A stretch of DNA of 64,000 bases, from NCBI GenBank assembly GCA_022457155.1, contig JAJGOT010000218.1, positions 491,001 through 555,000 on the forward strand. The letters are read 5' to 3'. Below are positions 30,647-43,200 of this stretch, piece by piece. The notes under the pieces are model-generated. The model did no database searches. It saw nothing but the letters and a program-made list of their open reading frames with translations, and was not told where the DNA came from. The position numbers were made by a program, and so were the translations under genes. The stretch's first letter is position 1. Each line of letters opens with the position of its first letter. The DNA is from Cladopsammia gracilis. Lineage: Eukaryota > Cnidaria > Anthozoa > Scleractinia > Dendrophylliidae.

Positions 30647-32952
30647 TCAATTTATCTAATCTCTATCCCCAAAACACTTTTAGAACTTTATAGAACAGTC
30701 GTCAAAAAGTGACCCAGGCATCGCTTGTATTTTGTAAATCGGGCGGCTTGACGCCAGCCCGATTAATAAAGTGAATAAAGTCTTCGTACTTTGTAACTAT
30801 TTTTACACTCCTGTGATTAACACGAAGCGACAAGATTACATTCCAACGTGTTCAACTTTGCGAGGAGGCGTGCACGTCAATTCAATTTGCGCTCTCTGAA
30901 TAGCTATTAAACTTGTAAAAAATCGTTAGCCGGGTACTCACGGTAAGGCGTGTCCCACCGTAAAAGTTAAAATTAATCTTAAGCTATAGATAACTAAACA
31001 TTAAAAAACACTGGTCTGTGCGTGAGCCTGAGTAACCTGTGATTTAATGGACAAAGCGCGCGGAGCCTGAGCACGAGCACAAAGACCAGTTGATCCTCGT
31101 GCTCAGGCTCCGACGGTTAAGAGTACCAGGCGGCTCTGAGGACGAGAATGGGCGCATTCACACTAGCTACAGAAAAAATTGGGTTCGGACCCGTTAAAAC
31201 TGCGCTAGAGGAACCGTTTTTCCTGTCTAAATGATCCGTACCATTATAATAATAATGACTTTATTAACGTGTCAGTCAAAATCTAGCAGAGGGGATTCCA
31301 CACTGCTAATAGGGGACACCTAATTATCTAAAATATAATCTAAAAAATACAAAAACGAATCAATAAAAATTTGAGACCAGAATCTACTAATTAAAACTAG
31401 AATTAAAAACTACCAGTGATAACTCACTAGCATGAACACCACAAAACTCTAATTCTAATCATCATTGTTTGATCCTAGTTTTACTTCTTACACTCCGACG
31501 GTCCCCAACATTCAACATGCTGCGGGATCGAGGGAGGAGGCGCAAGGAAAGTGTGGGATGCCTGTGAACAGGCCTTCTGGTCTGGATGGGGCGAAAAGAA
31601 AAGCCGACGAGAGAAGCGAAGGAGAGAGGGAGTTTCCCCGGTTTCCCCACGGGTTCCCTTTGCCCCATGCCCAACCGGGAGGCCTGTTTACAGGGTATGT
31701 CAGTGGCATGATGCTATGGCAATGGAGTTGCAATGCTCTAAGATATAAAAACACACAAAGGAGACAGTTTATACAATATTCACATTATTTATTGCAAACA
31801 TGTCTTATATTACAGTGTATACATTAACAACAGGGCAACCCTATGCAACGAACGACTGATTGAATCCCCGGAACCGATCAATCGATGAAAGCGAGTGAAA
31901 CATAAAATCTTTAATACCAGGAAAAATGCAGAAACGAGTTCTTTCTAGAAGCAAACGGTCCACGCAGAATAATTATTGCAAAATAATATTTCACTGATTA
32001 TAAAAATTTATTAAACTAATCATACATATGACTACAACATGCAGAAAGTCATCATTATTTCTAATAATGACTCCCAACTAATCAAAGGAAATTCTGAGAT
32101 AATTGACGTTCGATTCGAATTTAATGACGATCAAAGAGTAACTTTGTTATATTCGTATTGGTGGCCATTTTCGGCCAACGCGAAAGTCTGAAATAGCGTT
32201 CGAATTTAACTTCTTTGAAAGAATATAACGATCAAAAGAAACCACGGTTATATTCGTATCAGTGGTTAATAATCACTGAATATCGAATATCACCAGTGTG
32301 GTTAATTTCATTAAAAACATTCATCATCATCATTATCATTAATATATTTTTTTGTCATCGATTTCTATGTTCGTTGCATCGAGGGTTGCATTGTGTTTAC
32401 AAATATATGTTTATCTTATAATTAACTTTTTTGTTTTTGTTTTTCTCGGCTAAATAACCATGATTATTCGTTACTTCACTTTGTCTAGCTACGTTTAACG
32501 TAACTATCTATCAACTATTCATTAGCATATTAAAGTCGGGCTGGTGAAATTTTTAAAATTGAAAAGAGCAGGTATTACTTTCTGTTTCAAGAAAACTGAT
32601 TTTCTGATTTTCTGATGAGATCAGCAAGCTAATTAGAAATAAGTAATTCATTTGTCACTTAAAATAGTTTACGTTATCTAACAGTTACTCAAGGAAAAGA
32701 AAACTAATTTATATTTAATGCTGGTCTCAATACTGCGTTCTGCAGACTGAGAGGACAATCGTTTTGAAAAAACATTGATTCAGTTAATGAAAGATTATAT
32801 GTGATAGCCCTGCGTTTTCTTAATATAAAGAATAAACTACAAAATAATTTTCAATTACACTCATGCAAATATTAATTAATTGACTCTTGAAGTGATTTTC
32901 AGTAAATTAAGAAACTAGTTTTCTAGAGTTTGTCACAAAATTTGTGTTTTAA
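30647..32952. other. intergenic stretch without a supported gene
   Basis: Contains a short inverted repeat near 31060-31115 (GCACGAGCACAAAG against CTCGTGCTCAGGCTCC), a repeat with GAACAGGCCTTCTGGTC and CGGGAGGCCTGTTTACAGGG near 31550-31700, and AT-rich sequence from 31950 on. The open frames at 31460-31830 read in several directions through that repeat and carry no domain. Confidence 0.45.
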
Positions 32953-35040
32953 TTAATCGAGAGCATCTAACCATCCGCTTTCAATTTCATCTTCGGGAAT
33001 CAGTCTGCCTGGAAAACCTGCAAAATAAAAAGAAAACAACTTGGTAAGCTCTCTTGTGGAACACAAGACATCAAGATTAACAACTATAACAACTAATACC
33101 CCATTCCAGGGGCGGATCCAGGAATTTCTGAAAGGGGGGTGGGGGGGGGGGGGTGTCCGGGTGCATGTTCCCCGGAAAATGTTTTCCGATTTTACCCTCT
33201 AAAACGCCATTTCCGGCATTTCTGAGAGTCGTAAAGCGTTTGTTAAGTCAAAAACTTGAAAATCAGTCAATTGGTGGAAGTGAAACAATTACGTATAAAA
33301 CAATTTTATTATATTATTTTTATGAACCACATGGGAGACAGAGGTCTGATAGGAGGGTCCGGATCCCCCGGACCCTCCCCCTGGATCCCCCACTGCATTC
33401 ACACCAATGGTTAAACATGTTTAAATGTTATTTAGTTTAACTACGTTTTTAGCCTGTATCTTGAACGTGTTTAAATGTATATGACTCATACTACCTGGAA
33501 TGGTGTAATAAAAGTCAATAAAGTTGCTTTTAGTAAAGATTTTACTCCAAATATTACGGCATGTTTGGGGGTATTTTTCTAAACCTGTTTTAAACTAAAT
33601 AACATTTAAACATGTTTAAGCGTTGGTGTGAACGGGGAATAAGAAAAGCCGGAATTTTTCGATTGCCTGTAAAGAGAGTTGCATGGTTTACATCTTATGT
33701 AATTGTAAAAATTAACGTATAGTGCAAAGTGTTTTATGCCCCACCTTTGCATATACGTTTTCGTTCGTTTTTATTTTTGTCAACACGTAAGCAGCGATCG
33801 AAAATGCTAGTTTCAGTGACTTGTCAGATGTGATTACGTCATCGTTTTCAAACACCTCCATTTTCTTTACCTGTGGACTGAATAGCTACTCCAGAACCAT
33901 AGAGACACGTCTTATTAACGTTGTTAGTTTCAACGCAAATTGTTCCAATTGAAAAGGCATATCAATAGCTACTATACATACCTGTTGCCTTTGCCAGCTT
34001 CCCCAGAGAGAACTGATTAGCTAAAACAAGCTTTTTCTCAACTTCATAGCTAAAAGACAACAAACACATCATATGAAAGTTTAATTAAATAACAGAGAGA
34101 GCTTTCTTTTGGGTGTATCACGCTATTCCCCTTCCGATTTAGTAATAACAGAATACATAGGTGAGTGTTTCAATTCAAAAAGAAGGAAATTATGTTTCCA
34201 TTGCTCTCGGCTTTGTGATTGGCTAAAGAAACTCGCGCCGCTTTATCGGCCAATCAGAAGTAAAACCAAAATCAATCATCACTTTCCGTACTCCCACGAT
34301 TGGTTCATTGGATATCAGTCTGCCTCTGTTGTGATTGGCCAAAGTAATTACTTTTGTTTTGGTTGTACGACGGGCGACTCGACCCCGTAGCTGTCCAAAC
34401 GATGTCTGTGATTGGCGAACGATACAATTGATATATTACTTGAACAATGCGCCTATCCCTATCATTATCCCAGCGGAACAAATCTACGGTTTCGTTCGGC
34501 AATCACAGACATCATTTGGACAAGTGCTGGACTACTCTTTACGACACTCAATTCAAAACTGCTGTATTGCGAATAGAATGGACATCAGAAATACGAGCGC
34601 GGATTTTCTTACCTGGCAAAGGGGAGGTGGAGGCGCTTTCTCACTGAGATATCAACTGCTAACAAACCTGATGGTCTGTAAATACAAAGTTTCTCCAACC
34701 TCCATTTAAATCTGTATAAATAATTAAAAGTCGCAGGCGTTAGAATTAAAAAAACTGCAGATAATAATAATATCAGGAATTATATTGATCTAATACGAGG
34801 CCAGTATTCTCTATTACCCATTCATCTGCAATGATATGGTGTCACAACAAAGTAGTACAATCATAGGAAATTGTGCATGGTTGGGACTTATTATTACTAT
34901 TTTTATTTTATTTTATTCTATTTGTTTTTGGGGAGGAGTGTCATTTCCCGATATGGGGCATCATATATTTTTTCAGCTCTTTGGAAATTTGCCGCGGATT
35001 ATAAGGTACGTTCATTATTGAAAAATTGACACAAAAAAAG

Positions 35041-35071
<31 letters not shown>

Positions 35072-38000
35072 TGGCGACGAAAAGCAAAAACATGAAGGTG
35101 TCAAGCAATAAAAACAACCCGGCAGGAGACAAAATTAAATTTTCTTCTTTACAATGAACAATGTAAATTCAACAAAGTTTACCTATTCTGCAGCTCCAGG
35201 CAGATCTTTTCAACAAGATTGACACACATTTTGCTGCAGCCTGATTCATTGTCAATATCTTTTATGACAACAACAAAGGGATCGTTGTTAACCTTTGTTT
35301 TAATTGCATCAGGAATGTATCTGTAGATTAAAAAAGAATTACTCAATAAATAGTTTGTTTATAAATGTCGTAATTTTGAATTTAACTAAGTACTTCTGGC
35401 CGCGCAATGAGTTTCACTAAGTTAGCGCCTAGCTAGTGCGAAAGTACGTGTCGTCCAATTCCGCTATAAGCGGTTGTTCGATTTGTTTCAGTTAATCACT
35501 CGTATGATTACAGGCCGAAATGGAGTTTGCATCGTTTATAAATGTCGTAATTTTAAAAATCAAATAATCCCTTCTGGCCGTACAATTAGTTTTACTAACG
35601 GTCCGTTTTCGTGCAATTTTTGTCGCGCGGAAGCTGCATCTTCAAATCGCATGTGCAAACGGGCGGCGATTTCAGTGCGATTTGGGCGCGATTTGTCGCG
35701 AGATGTCGCAGAGGTTTCGAACATGTTCGAAACCTGATGCAACTTGGCGGCGATTTTTGTGAAATCGCAGCAAATATCGCACCCGAGTCGCATTGAAATC
35801 GCCGCCCGTTTACACATGCGACAAAAATTGAATTGGAGAGCGCGACAAAAATCGCATCAAAAATCGCATGTGTAAACGGGCCTTAAGTTTGCGTCCTATT
35901 TTGTTTAACTGCTCCTCTGATTACAGACCGAATTGGACTCAACTTAGTCCTATTACTAGATTACTTATGGGGATTGGCGATCACTGAAAATCCGACCTCG
36001 AGGTAATTAAAGTCGGGCCGCGTAAAGGGGTGCCCGTTCAATGATCTCGTGAGTGCTGCGCATTCGATTTTCTGAGCCAAACAACAGTGTACCTCAGGCC
36101 GAAACTTTTATTCCTTCTTTTTGTTGTTTGACAACGAAACTTAGTAAATGTGAGACCTTGACGGGTTTTAAATAGAGTTATTCAGTGTAATAGTCCCTAG
36201 TTCTTAGCAAACAAGCGCTCTGAGTGGTTCCTGCTGCATGATTCATGATGTCAGAAAAATAAGGATTTCCTTCTACGGCCGTTAGTTGTCCAGCGGATGT
36301 TTAAATAATACAATAAGTATTGAGATCTATCTCTATCATTAGTGCCACGAGTAAGGGACTTCGATTCTTTATTTCCAAGAAAATTAAAACGGCGTTATAT
36401 GTGCCGACGTCTTCTTTAACCCTCGGACGTACACGTATACCCCAACCGTGGTACAAGGGGGCAGGGGGGGGGGGGGGGGGGCCTTGGGTTTTTGCGGTGT
36501 TGCAATATTTCGGAAATATTTTACATCTAATAGATAGCGATGTGCTCTACAAGATAAGGTAAATATTATGGGTTGGGGCGCTGCTGGGGTCCGTGACGTC
36601 ATCCAAAATGGCCGCCAAGGTGGCCGCCATCTTGGATTTTACTAAAACTTCAAATTTATCAGAAAAATGCGGAAATTGCAAATACTGTCTGCTAGAGTTG
36701 CAAAATAACATACAATCAAACATTTTGATGCTTTTGGTAGCATGTTATATGTTTTTCGCTGAAAAAAGGTGAAAAACACGCTTTTTTCTTCAAAAATGGG
36801 TTGACCACATGTTACTTATAACGCCATATCTTGTTACCATAGCAACCGGTTGTCGCCAAACTTTACCAAAATGTGTCTCAAGGATAAATGAACAGCTACT
36901 GAAAACGGCATGTGCTAATCTTAAATGGTCTTGAAAATATCGGAGAAAAACCTTAAGGGGGGTGGCAACCGCCCCCTCCCCCTCCCTTGTACGTCCGAGG
37001 GTTTAACTGATTACTGTCTTCTGATTTTTGAGGTTATTTTTGCGCACCGGACATTTTCGCTGCGAAGTTCATGAATGAGGATTGATTGATTTCATGCCCG
37101 ATCAGGGGCTTTATTTAATACCGAGGGGGAAAAATAGGGACACGGGATATTGAAAATAGAAATTCCGAGAAGTTGAGCGACAAAACGGGGATACAGGAAT
37201 ATGCAGTTAAATGGATGAGGGACATTCAGCCTATAATGGTCCATAAATTAGGCCAGTTTTCACATGCGATGTTTTGTGCAATTTTTGTCGCAATTTATAT
37301 GCAACTTTTGTCGCGTTAAAACTCGCGATGAAAGTCGCAGTTGTAAACTCGCGGTGATTTCAGTGCGATTTGTCGCCGCGATAACGCAGTGGTTCGCCTG
37401 ATGCCTATTGGCGGCGATTTTTGGGAAATCGCAGCAAATATCACACCCAAATTGCACAGAAATCGTCGCTGGTTTAAACAGTGCGACAGAAATTGCATTG
37501 AAGAGGGCGACAAAAATCGCATCAAAAATCGCATGTGCAAACTGGCTTTGATAAATGAGATTCGGAATAATAAAAAATTATACGGAATACACCTCAATGG
37601 CGCTTAAAGGCCCGTTTACACATGCGATTTTTGATACGATTTTTGTCGTTCTCTCCATCGCTCTCTCCAATGCGATTCTTATCGCAAGTGTAAACTAGCG
37701 GTGATTTCCTGTGCGATTCGGGTACGACATTTGCTGTGACTTCGCTGCCAAGTTGCATCAGGTTTCGGACTTGTTCGAAACCTCTGCGACATCGCGCGAC
37801 AAATCGCTCCCAAATCGCACTGAAATCGTCGCTAGTTTACAGACGCGATTTGAAGATGCAACTTGTGCGCGACAAAAATTGCACCGAAAAGAGCGACAAA
37901 AATTGCACAAAAAAAATCGCCTGTATAAACGGGCCTTAACACCACCAAACGATTCTATTTGTATTTTTCCATAAAGCCACGTACCTTAAAAACTGCTCCA

Positions 38001-39235
38001 AGGCCGTGCAGCCCTTCCAAGGAAGGGAATAAATAGGCTGATTTTGTTTGGTTTTCATTTCTAAGAAAGGCCCTGGAGTAATTGTCAGTAGGTGGAATCC
38101 ATTTTCATTGAATCCTTCATAGTTCAGGCATGTTTTCATACATGCAGACAATTGTTCTTTATCATACAAATGCACCCACTCGTAATCATTTCTTGTCATA
38201 TCGCAGTGGGTGTTTGAGGTTTGGGCTGTTGTCTGTGGAATTTCTTGCTCAAGAGTAGAACTGCATTTAGTTTTATACTCGTCGAGCTCCACGTACCAAG
38301 TGGTTGTTCTCTTGGTCGCCTGACAAAACCAAGATAACATTAATTAGACCCTTTTTTCCATTCAGAAATGAGGTTTATAAGACTGTTTTATTTTCATCGT
38401 CACTATGTGAGTTCTTTATTTTTTTGACCTTCGTTTGTGAATTTGACAAATCGTTGGATTTTTTAAACGCGCGCGCAGTCGGCGGTTTATCTCCAAATAT
38501 TCACTTCATTAGAACTTTCCTAGCATCACTAGACTATGCAAAGATGATTTGGGGGACTTAATTATGAATTAATGAAACAGACTTTCTGAACTTTTGTTAT
38601 TTTGAAAGTTGTTTGAGAGTTCTTCGTTTGTGAATTCATAAACATTGATTTGTTGCGCTCGCGCGCTGTCGGTTTATAGTCAAATATCCCTCAGTCAAAT
38701 ATTGCTTCATTTGAACTTTTCTAGAATCAAAGATTGCAAAGATTATTTGAGGGACTTAATTAAGAATTAGCGAAACAGACATTCAAACTTTTTTTTCAAT
38801 TGTTTGTTCTTTAGAGAGAAATATTTCTTTTTGATGAAACTGCAAAACATGCGTGCGCGTGCAAAAGGAGTGTTTCTCTAACGGATTTTTCTGACTGCGC
38901 ACGCGCGCGACCTGGAGAAAAAGCGCTATGATTGGTCAGATTTAATTCATATTCGTTTCCTTTTATGGTTTTGCTGACGCCATGACGTCAGGGCCTGGAA
39001 ACAATGTTCTACGATTGGTCAGAATTATTTCAAAATTGTTTCCTTTTATGGTAATGCTGACGCCATGCACTTTCAACGGTTTTTCTTCGCAGCGCGAAAG
39101 CGCACAAGCGAAAGACGAATAAAATGGGCAATTTTTCATCGTTTATTACGAGTAATTTATCAACCTCTAAGTTGCGCTTACCCTCTTCCTCTTAAATACT
39201 CGTGGAAGTTTCATTTTGCTCTGATTACAACCCAT
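32953..39235 (-). CDS. unrecognised 219-aa protein with acylation-type N terminus
   Basis: Five coding exons on the minus strand: 39235-39182, 38319-37985, 35320-35183, 34049-33982, 33017-32953. All junctions are GT-AG and in phase (0, 2, 2, 1), total 220 codons with stop. The N terminus MGCNQSKMKLPRVFKRKR is a classic myristoylation (Gly2) plus palmitoylation (Cys3) context followed by a basic patch, so attachment to the inner face of a membrane is likely. Later landmarks are TTTWYVELDEYKT, NENGFHLLTITPGPF, NNDPFVVVIKDIDNESGCSK, and an acidic C terminus IPEDEIESGWLDALD. I do not recognise the family. Raftlin shares an MGC start and a vaguely similar hydrophobic segment, but the resemblance is too weak to name it. 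Introns contain several TTAA-flanked elements. Confidence 0.8.
33112..33400. repeat. G-rich/C-rich inverted repeat in an intron of the unrecognised gene
   Basis: GGGGCGGATCCAGG at about 33112 and CCCCCTGGATCCCCC near 33377 mark the two ends, with a homopolymer G run at about 33137-33153. Non-coding. Confidence 0.5.
33391..33645. mobile_element. short inverted-repeat element
   Basis: GCATTCACACCAATGGTTAA and AACATGTTTAAATGTTATTT on the left pair with AAATAACATTTAAACATGTT and GCGTTGGTGTGAACG on the right. About 250 bases, no coding frame. It lies in the last intron of the unrecognised gene. Confidence 0.6.
34090..34560. repeat. dispersed repeat rich in CCAAT boxes
   Basis: Carries CTTTGTGATTGGCTAAAGA, CTCGCGCCGC, CCAATCAGAAGTAAAACCA and a second TTGTGATTGGCCAAAG. 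Related copies occur at about 59930-60190 and 61790-62060. Short open frames across it are not genes. In all three places the CCAAT boxes are inverted relative to one another. Confidence 0.6.
35041..35071. repeat. (AAC)n microsatellite
   Basis: Ten AAC units. Confidence 0.9.
35600..35886. mobile_element. inverted-repeat element, CCCGTTTACACATGCG family, copy 1
   Basis: The right end GCATGTGTAAACGGGCC is followed by TTAA (35883-35886); the left end GGTCCGTTTTCGTGCAA is diverged. The interior is built of repeated GCGATTT and TCGCGACA motifs in both orientations, with GGTTTCGAACATGTTCGAAA at the centre. It lies in an intron of the unrecognised gene. Confidence 0.6.
36416..37006. mobile_element. 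TTAA-flanked element with CCCTCGGACGTAC ends
   Basis: CCCTCGGACGTACA at 36420 pairs with TGTACGTCCGAGGG ending at 37002; TTAA lies at 36416-36419 and 37003-37006. Subterminal G and C runs sit inside both ends (GGGGGG near 36460-36480, CCCCCTCCCCC near 36970). It contains AAAATGGCCGCCAAGGTGGC at about 36603. No protein frame. Confidence 0.65.
37251..37547. mobile_element. inverted-repeat element, CCCGTTTACACATGCG family, copy 2
   Basis: GGCCAGTTTTCACATGCGAT on the left and GCATGTGCAAACTGGC on the right pair. The interior has the same GCGATTT/TCGC composition as copies 1 and 3. Non-coding. Confidence 0.6.
37604..37939. mobile_element. inverted-repeat element, CCCGTTTACACATGCG family, copy 3
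   Basis: AGGCCCGTTTACACATGCGA at 37608 pairs with a GTATAAACGGGCC right end at 37935. TTAA is present on both sides (37604-37607 and 37936-37939). It sits just 45 bases downstream (in gene direction) of exon 2 of the unrecognised gene, inside its second intron. Confidence 0.7.
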
Positions 39236-39531
39236 TTCAAGTGAATTTTTCTTCAACAACAGTGACGTAAGTCAAGCACGCTATGAAAGTCAGTGCAAAC
39301 TGATGATTTTCTGGGGTGGCGTGTGTTTATATACCCATCAGTGATGTCACTGATGACGCACACGTACGTACTGCAAGTTGATTGGTCGAGCTGAAAGCGA
39401 GGCGAAAATTTGAATTCAAATAGCGCAATTGTCTTTGAGCCCGCGCTTTTATTGGTACGTGGATGAAGGAGGGCGGGACAGATGCAAAAAACGATCATAA
39501 AGTAAACAAATTTGACGGTATTGGAGATTAA
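39236..39531 (-). promoter_or_regulatory. upstream region of the unrecognised 219-aa gene
   Basis: The first 30 bases upstream of the ATG contain a CRE-like TGACGTAA (plus strand, near 39264), and GATGTCACTGATGACG lies at about 39342. An inverted CCAAT (GATTGGTC) lies near 39380. These would suit a TATA-less promoter, but no start site can be fixed. Confidence 0.35.
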
Positions 39532-39775
39532 AGGCCGGTACACACGAGGCGACTAGTCGCGGCGACCAATACGCCTGTAGTTGTTTACACGAAGAGGTTG
39601 GTTGCAGCAAATGATTTAGTTTTGATTGGGTTTTGGTTTCATTTGGTCGCCGCGACCAGTCTGACGTGCAGTACACACGACGCGACCAGTTGTTGGAACA
39701 GTTTGATTTGGTCTTGGATTGGTTAATTATTAAATCTGGTCACAGCGACAAGTTGCACTACCAGTTCCGCTAAGC
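39532..39775. mobile_element. partial inverted-repeat element with CCGGTACACACG start
   Basis: After TTAA (39528-39531) comes AGGCCGGTACACACGAGGCG, followed by repeated GCGACCA(A/G) motifs and a second GCAGTACACACGACGCGACC. No matching right end was found, so the element is probably truncated or internally rearranged. Confidence 0.4.
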
Positions 39776-40200
39776 GATTGCTCGACTATTCGCTTTTGAA
39801 TTTCTGAAACTACTCACAGCAACTAGATTTTTTGCCGAACATTAGTAATAATAGTAAACACGACCCCTCAAGCGGCATTGCTTTAAATAAAGTTATTGTA
39901 TAGCATACTCATGAAGCGTGTTGCTCAATTTTTCTGAAATTTTACTTTAATCAAGGCTGTTTAAATGTCAGTTTTCATTGACTTATTTCAAATGTGAATT
40001 TGCCTTAAAGAATTTTATTTCCCCTAACCATTTCCTGAGCAGTGGGAACCTGGAAATATTCCATGCAAATGAATGGTCATCCAAAGCACAAAATAGAATC
40101 TTGTCTATTGGGTACCAGAAAATGAGAACTGCAAACCTTCATGGATATAGTTACAGAGCAATAAAACAGCATTCACGACAACAATCTCCTTGTTCTCAAT
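39776..40200. other. intergenic, between RPL28 and the unrecognised gene
   Basis: AT-rich sequence of about 420 bases with no recognised repeat or exon. It separates two genes in the same orientation. Confidence 0.5.
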
Positions 40201-40234
40201 TTTATTATCTGGCAACAGATATCAAGGTACACAT

Positions 40235-43200
40235 TTAGTTACGCTTTCTGCGTGTTCGCTTCTTCTGCACACCAGTGCTGGCCCTCTGGCTGCGGAGGAT
40301 GGCACACGTCCTCCTGACTGCTGCATCTTCCAGGTCTCGTCGGTAGAAGTTCTTACCACACAGATTCTTGATGGTCTTGATTGTGCGACGGGAGTTGCCA
40401 GCAAGGGTCACCTTAGTGATATTCTTGCTGGGTTTGTTAGCATCTGCAGGATATCAAGATGAATACAGTTAATACCTTAATTCTCACGACCTTCTTCCAT
40501 CTGACCTCACAGCTCAGTCAGTTATGACTGAGGAAGCATAAGCAGAATAATAACAGTGCTCATGTCCAGTGAAAACAGGCCTCACATAAGGATCAGCTCA
40601 CGCATAAGGCTGCATAAGGATAAATCTTGTGCTTATTTCAATGTTCATTTTCACGTGACACAAATTCTTGGCTTATGCTGCTAATGTCGCTAGTAAAAAC
40701 TAGGCTTTATACATGTAGTGCTGCAAGATATAATCTAGAGGTTGTGTGTTCGATTCTTGTCGTTCTTTGATTCCCGTTAGGCGGTCATTCCAATATCCTT
40801 TCTTGGACTTGCAGTTCAGAGGGACTTGTAAGGGTTAAACCATTCTCATTACTCATAACATAACATAACATAACATAACATAGCATAGCATAGCATAACA
40901 TAGCATAGCATAGCATAGCATAGCATAGCATAGCATAGCATAGCATAGCATAGCATAGCATAGCATAAAACCTTTATTTTAACACGATAAGAATTAAAAT
41001 TTAAACATTCAATTTAAACATTTTGGAAAAATGCACGCACTTTTGAATTTAAAATATAAAAGTGTGTGCATTTTTCTAAAATGTGAAAACTAGGCTTTAT
41101 TGTGCTGGAAGATAAAATCTAGAGGTTGTGTGTTCGAATCTCGTCGTTCTTTGATTCCCGTTAGGCGGTTATCCCAATATCCTTTCTTGGACTTGCAGTT
41201 CAGAGGGACTTGTAAGGGTTAAAACATTCTCATTACTCATAACATAACATAAAACCTTTATTTTAACATGATAAGAATTAAAATTTAAACATTTAATTTA
41301 AACATTTAAGAAAAATGCACGCACTTTTGAATTTAAAATATAAAAGTGTGTGTATTTTTCTAAAATGTGAAAACTAGGCTTTATAGTGCTGGAAGATCTA
41401 ATCCAGAGGTTGTGTGTTCGATTCTCGTCGTTCTTTGATTCCCGTTAGGCGGTTATCCCAATATCCTTTCTTGGACTTGCAGTTCAGAGGGACTTGTAAG
41501 GGTTATTAAAACCATTCTCATTACTCATAACATAACATAAAACCTTTATTTTAACATGATAAGAATTAAAATTTAAACATTTAAACATTTAATTTAAACA
41601 TTTAAGAAAAATGCACGCACTTTTGAATTTAAAATATAAAAGTGTGTGTATTTTTCTAAAATGTGAAAACTAGGCTTTATAGTGCTGGAAGATCTAATCC
41701 AGAGGTTGTATGTTCGATTCTCGTCGTTCTTTGATTCCCGTTAGGCGGTTATCCCAATATCCTTTCTTGGACTTGCAGTTCAGAGGGACTTGTAAGGGTT
41801 ACCGGTAAACCATTCTCATTACTCATAACATAACATAACACAACATAAAACCTTTATTTTAACACGATAAGAATTAAAATTTAAACATTTAATTTAAACA
41901 TTTAAGAAAAATGCACGCACTTTTGAATAAAAAATTCAAAAGTGTGAGCACTTTTCTTAACTGTTTAATATCTCGTACTGTTAAGAAATTTCATAAAATT
42001 TACATTTACATTTAAATTTCATCTCACTGAATACAGTTAATTACTGTCTCTATAACTGATGGGGCCTGATAACATAATTCTGGCACGGCTTTCATACTTG
42101 TAACATTTCATCCCAGTTCCCTTTTGTGGTACTGTGTTTGTTCACATGATACCCAACCAAACTCTCATACCAGTGTGAATCATACCCATACAATTTTTAC
42201 CCATATATTTAGCCTTAAGTTTATATTTTGTATTTTGCAATAATGAAGACGCTAATGGAATAACTGCACCAATGACTTTTTGGGCCTTTTTTTTGCGGCT
42301 ATTCCCCTGTTCTAAAAACTATACAAATCACCCCAGCCCCCTCCCCCTGTTCTAAAAACTATACAAATCGCCCCGGTCCCCTCCCCCTGTTCAATGTTGC
42401 GAACAAATGACGCAAAATATCGGCTTTGCCAACACTTTTAATATAAATCGACTGTCTCACAAATAGTATTTTTTCTAAAAACTATAAAAATTGCCCCTGT
42501 TCAAAATAATCTTTTAGACTACTAAAACTCTGTTAGACTTTTAATTTAACTAACCATAATAAATTGTAAATTAGTTCTGGAAACTCCTTTATGTGCACCT
42601 AACACCCAATTTTTTTCTTTTAATCAACTCAATGTACGTTGAAAAGTCGAATAGTGAATTTTTTTTAACGTCGCATTCATGAGTTATAGGGATTTGAATT
42701 TACAAAATGCTAATTGGATGACATCTAATCAAGACTTTACCATTATTTCTACTTCAATAAATTTTGGAAAAAAAAAGGTTTTTTAAATAAAAATGTAAGT
42801 CAGAGAATTGGCTCCACAAAACATAAGCTAGACTTTGCTTCTTTCCATCGAATCATCGTGTATTGAAAAAAAAAACAAAAGTTTTAGCAGTTTTCAGGGC
42901 AGCTACGTTTGTTTGCCTGCTGTTCGTTCAGGCCACAACAAGCTTGGTAACCATGCAAATTTCTTGAGCATATGTTTTCATTTAGCCTGGTTACTAAGAT
43001 TAACCAAGATGGCCGCTTTTTTCTTTTGGCTTCTTTCGTCCGTCTTCGGTGTTCCTTCATTGCTAAAAGCTTCAAAATGTCTGACAAAGATAGTGAGCAC
43101 TGTTTTAACACACTCGGGTATTTTGACAACTTGAGGCTAAATTTTACAATTTATAAACACAACGCTCAAATTCGTGCGTTATGTGTTGATGTGAATTGTT

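Noticed and set aside
32953..39235. Naming the acylated 219-aa protein as raftlin
   Set aside because: Only the MGC start and a loosely similar hydrophobic stretch agree; length and most of the sequence do not.
40692..41967. CRISPR-like array
   Set aside because: Units are about 290 bp, contiguous and without unique spacers, in a eukaryotic intron; it is an ordinary tandem repeat.
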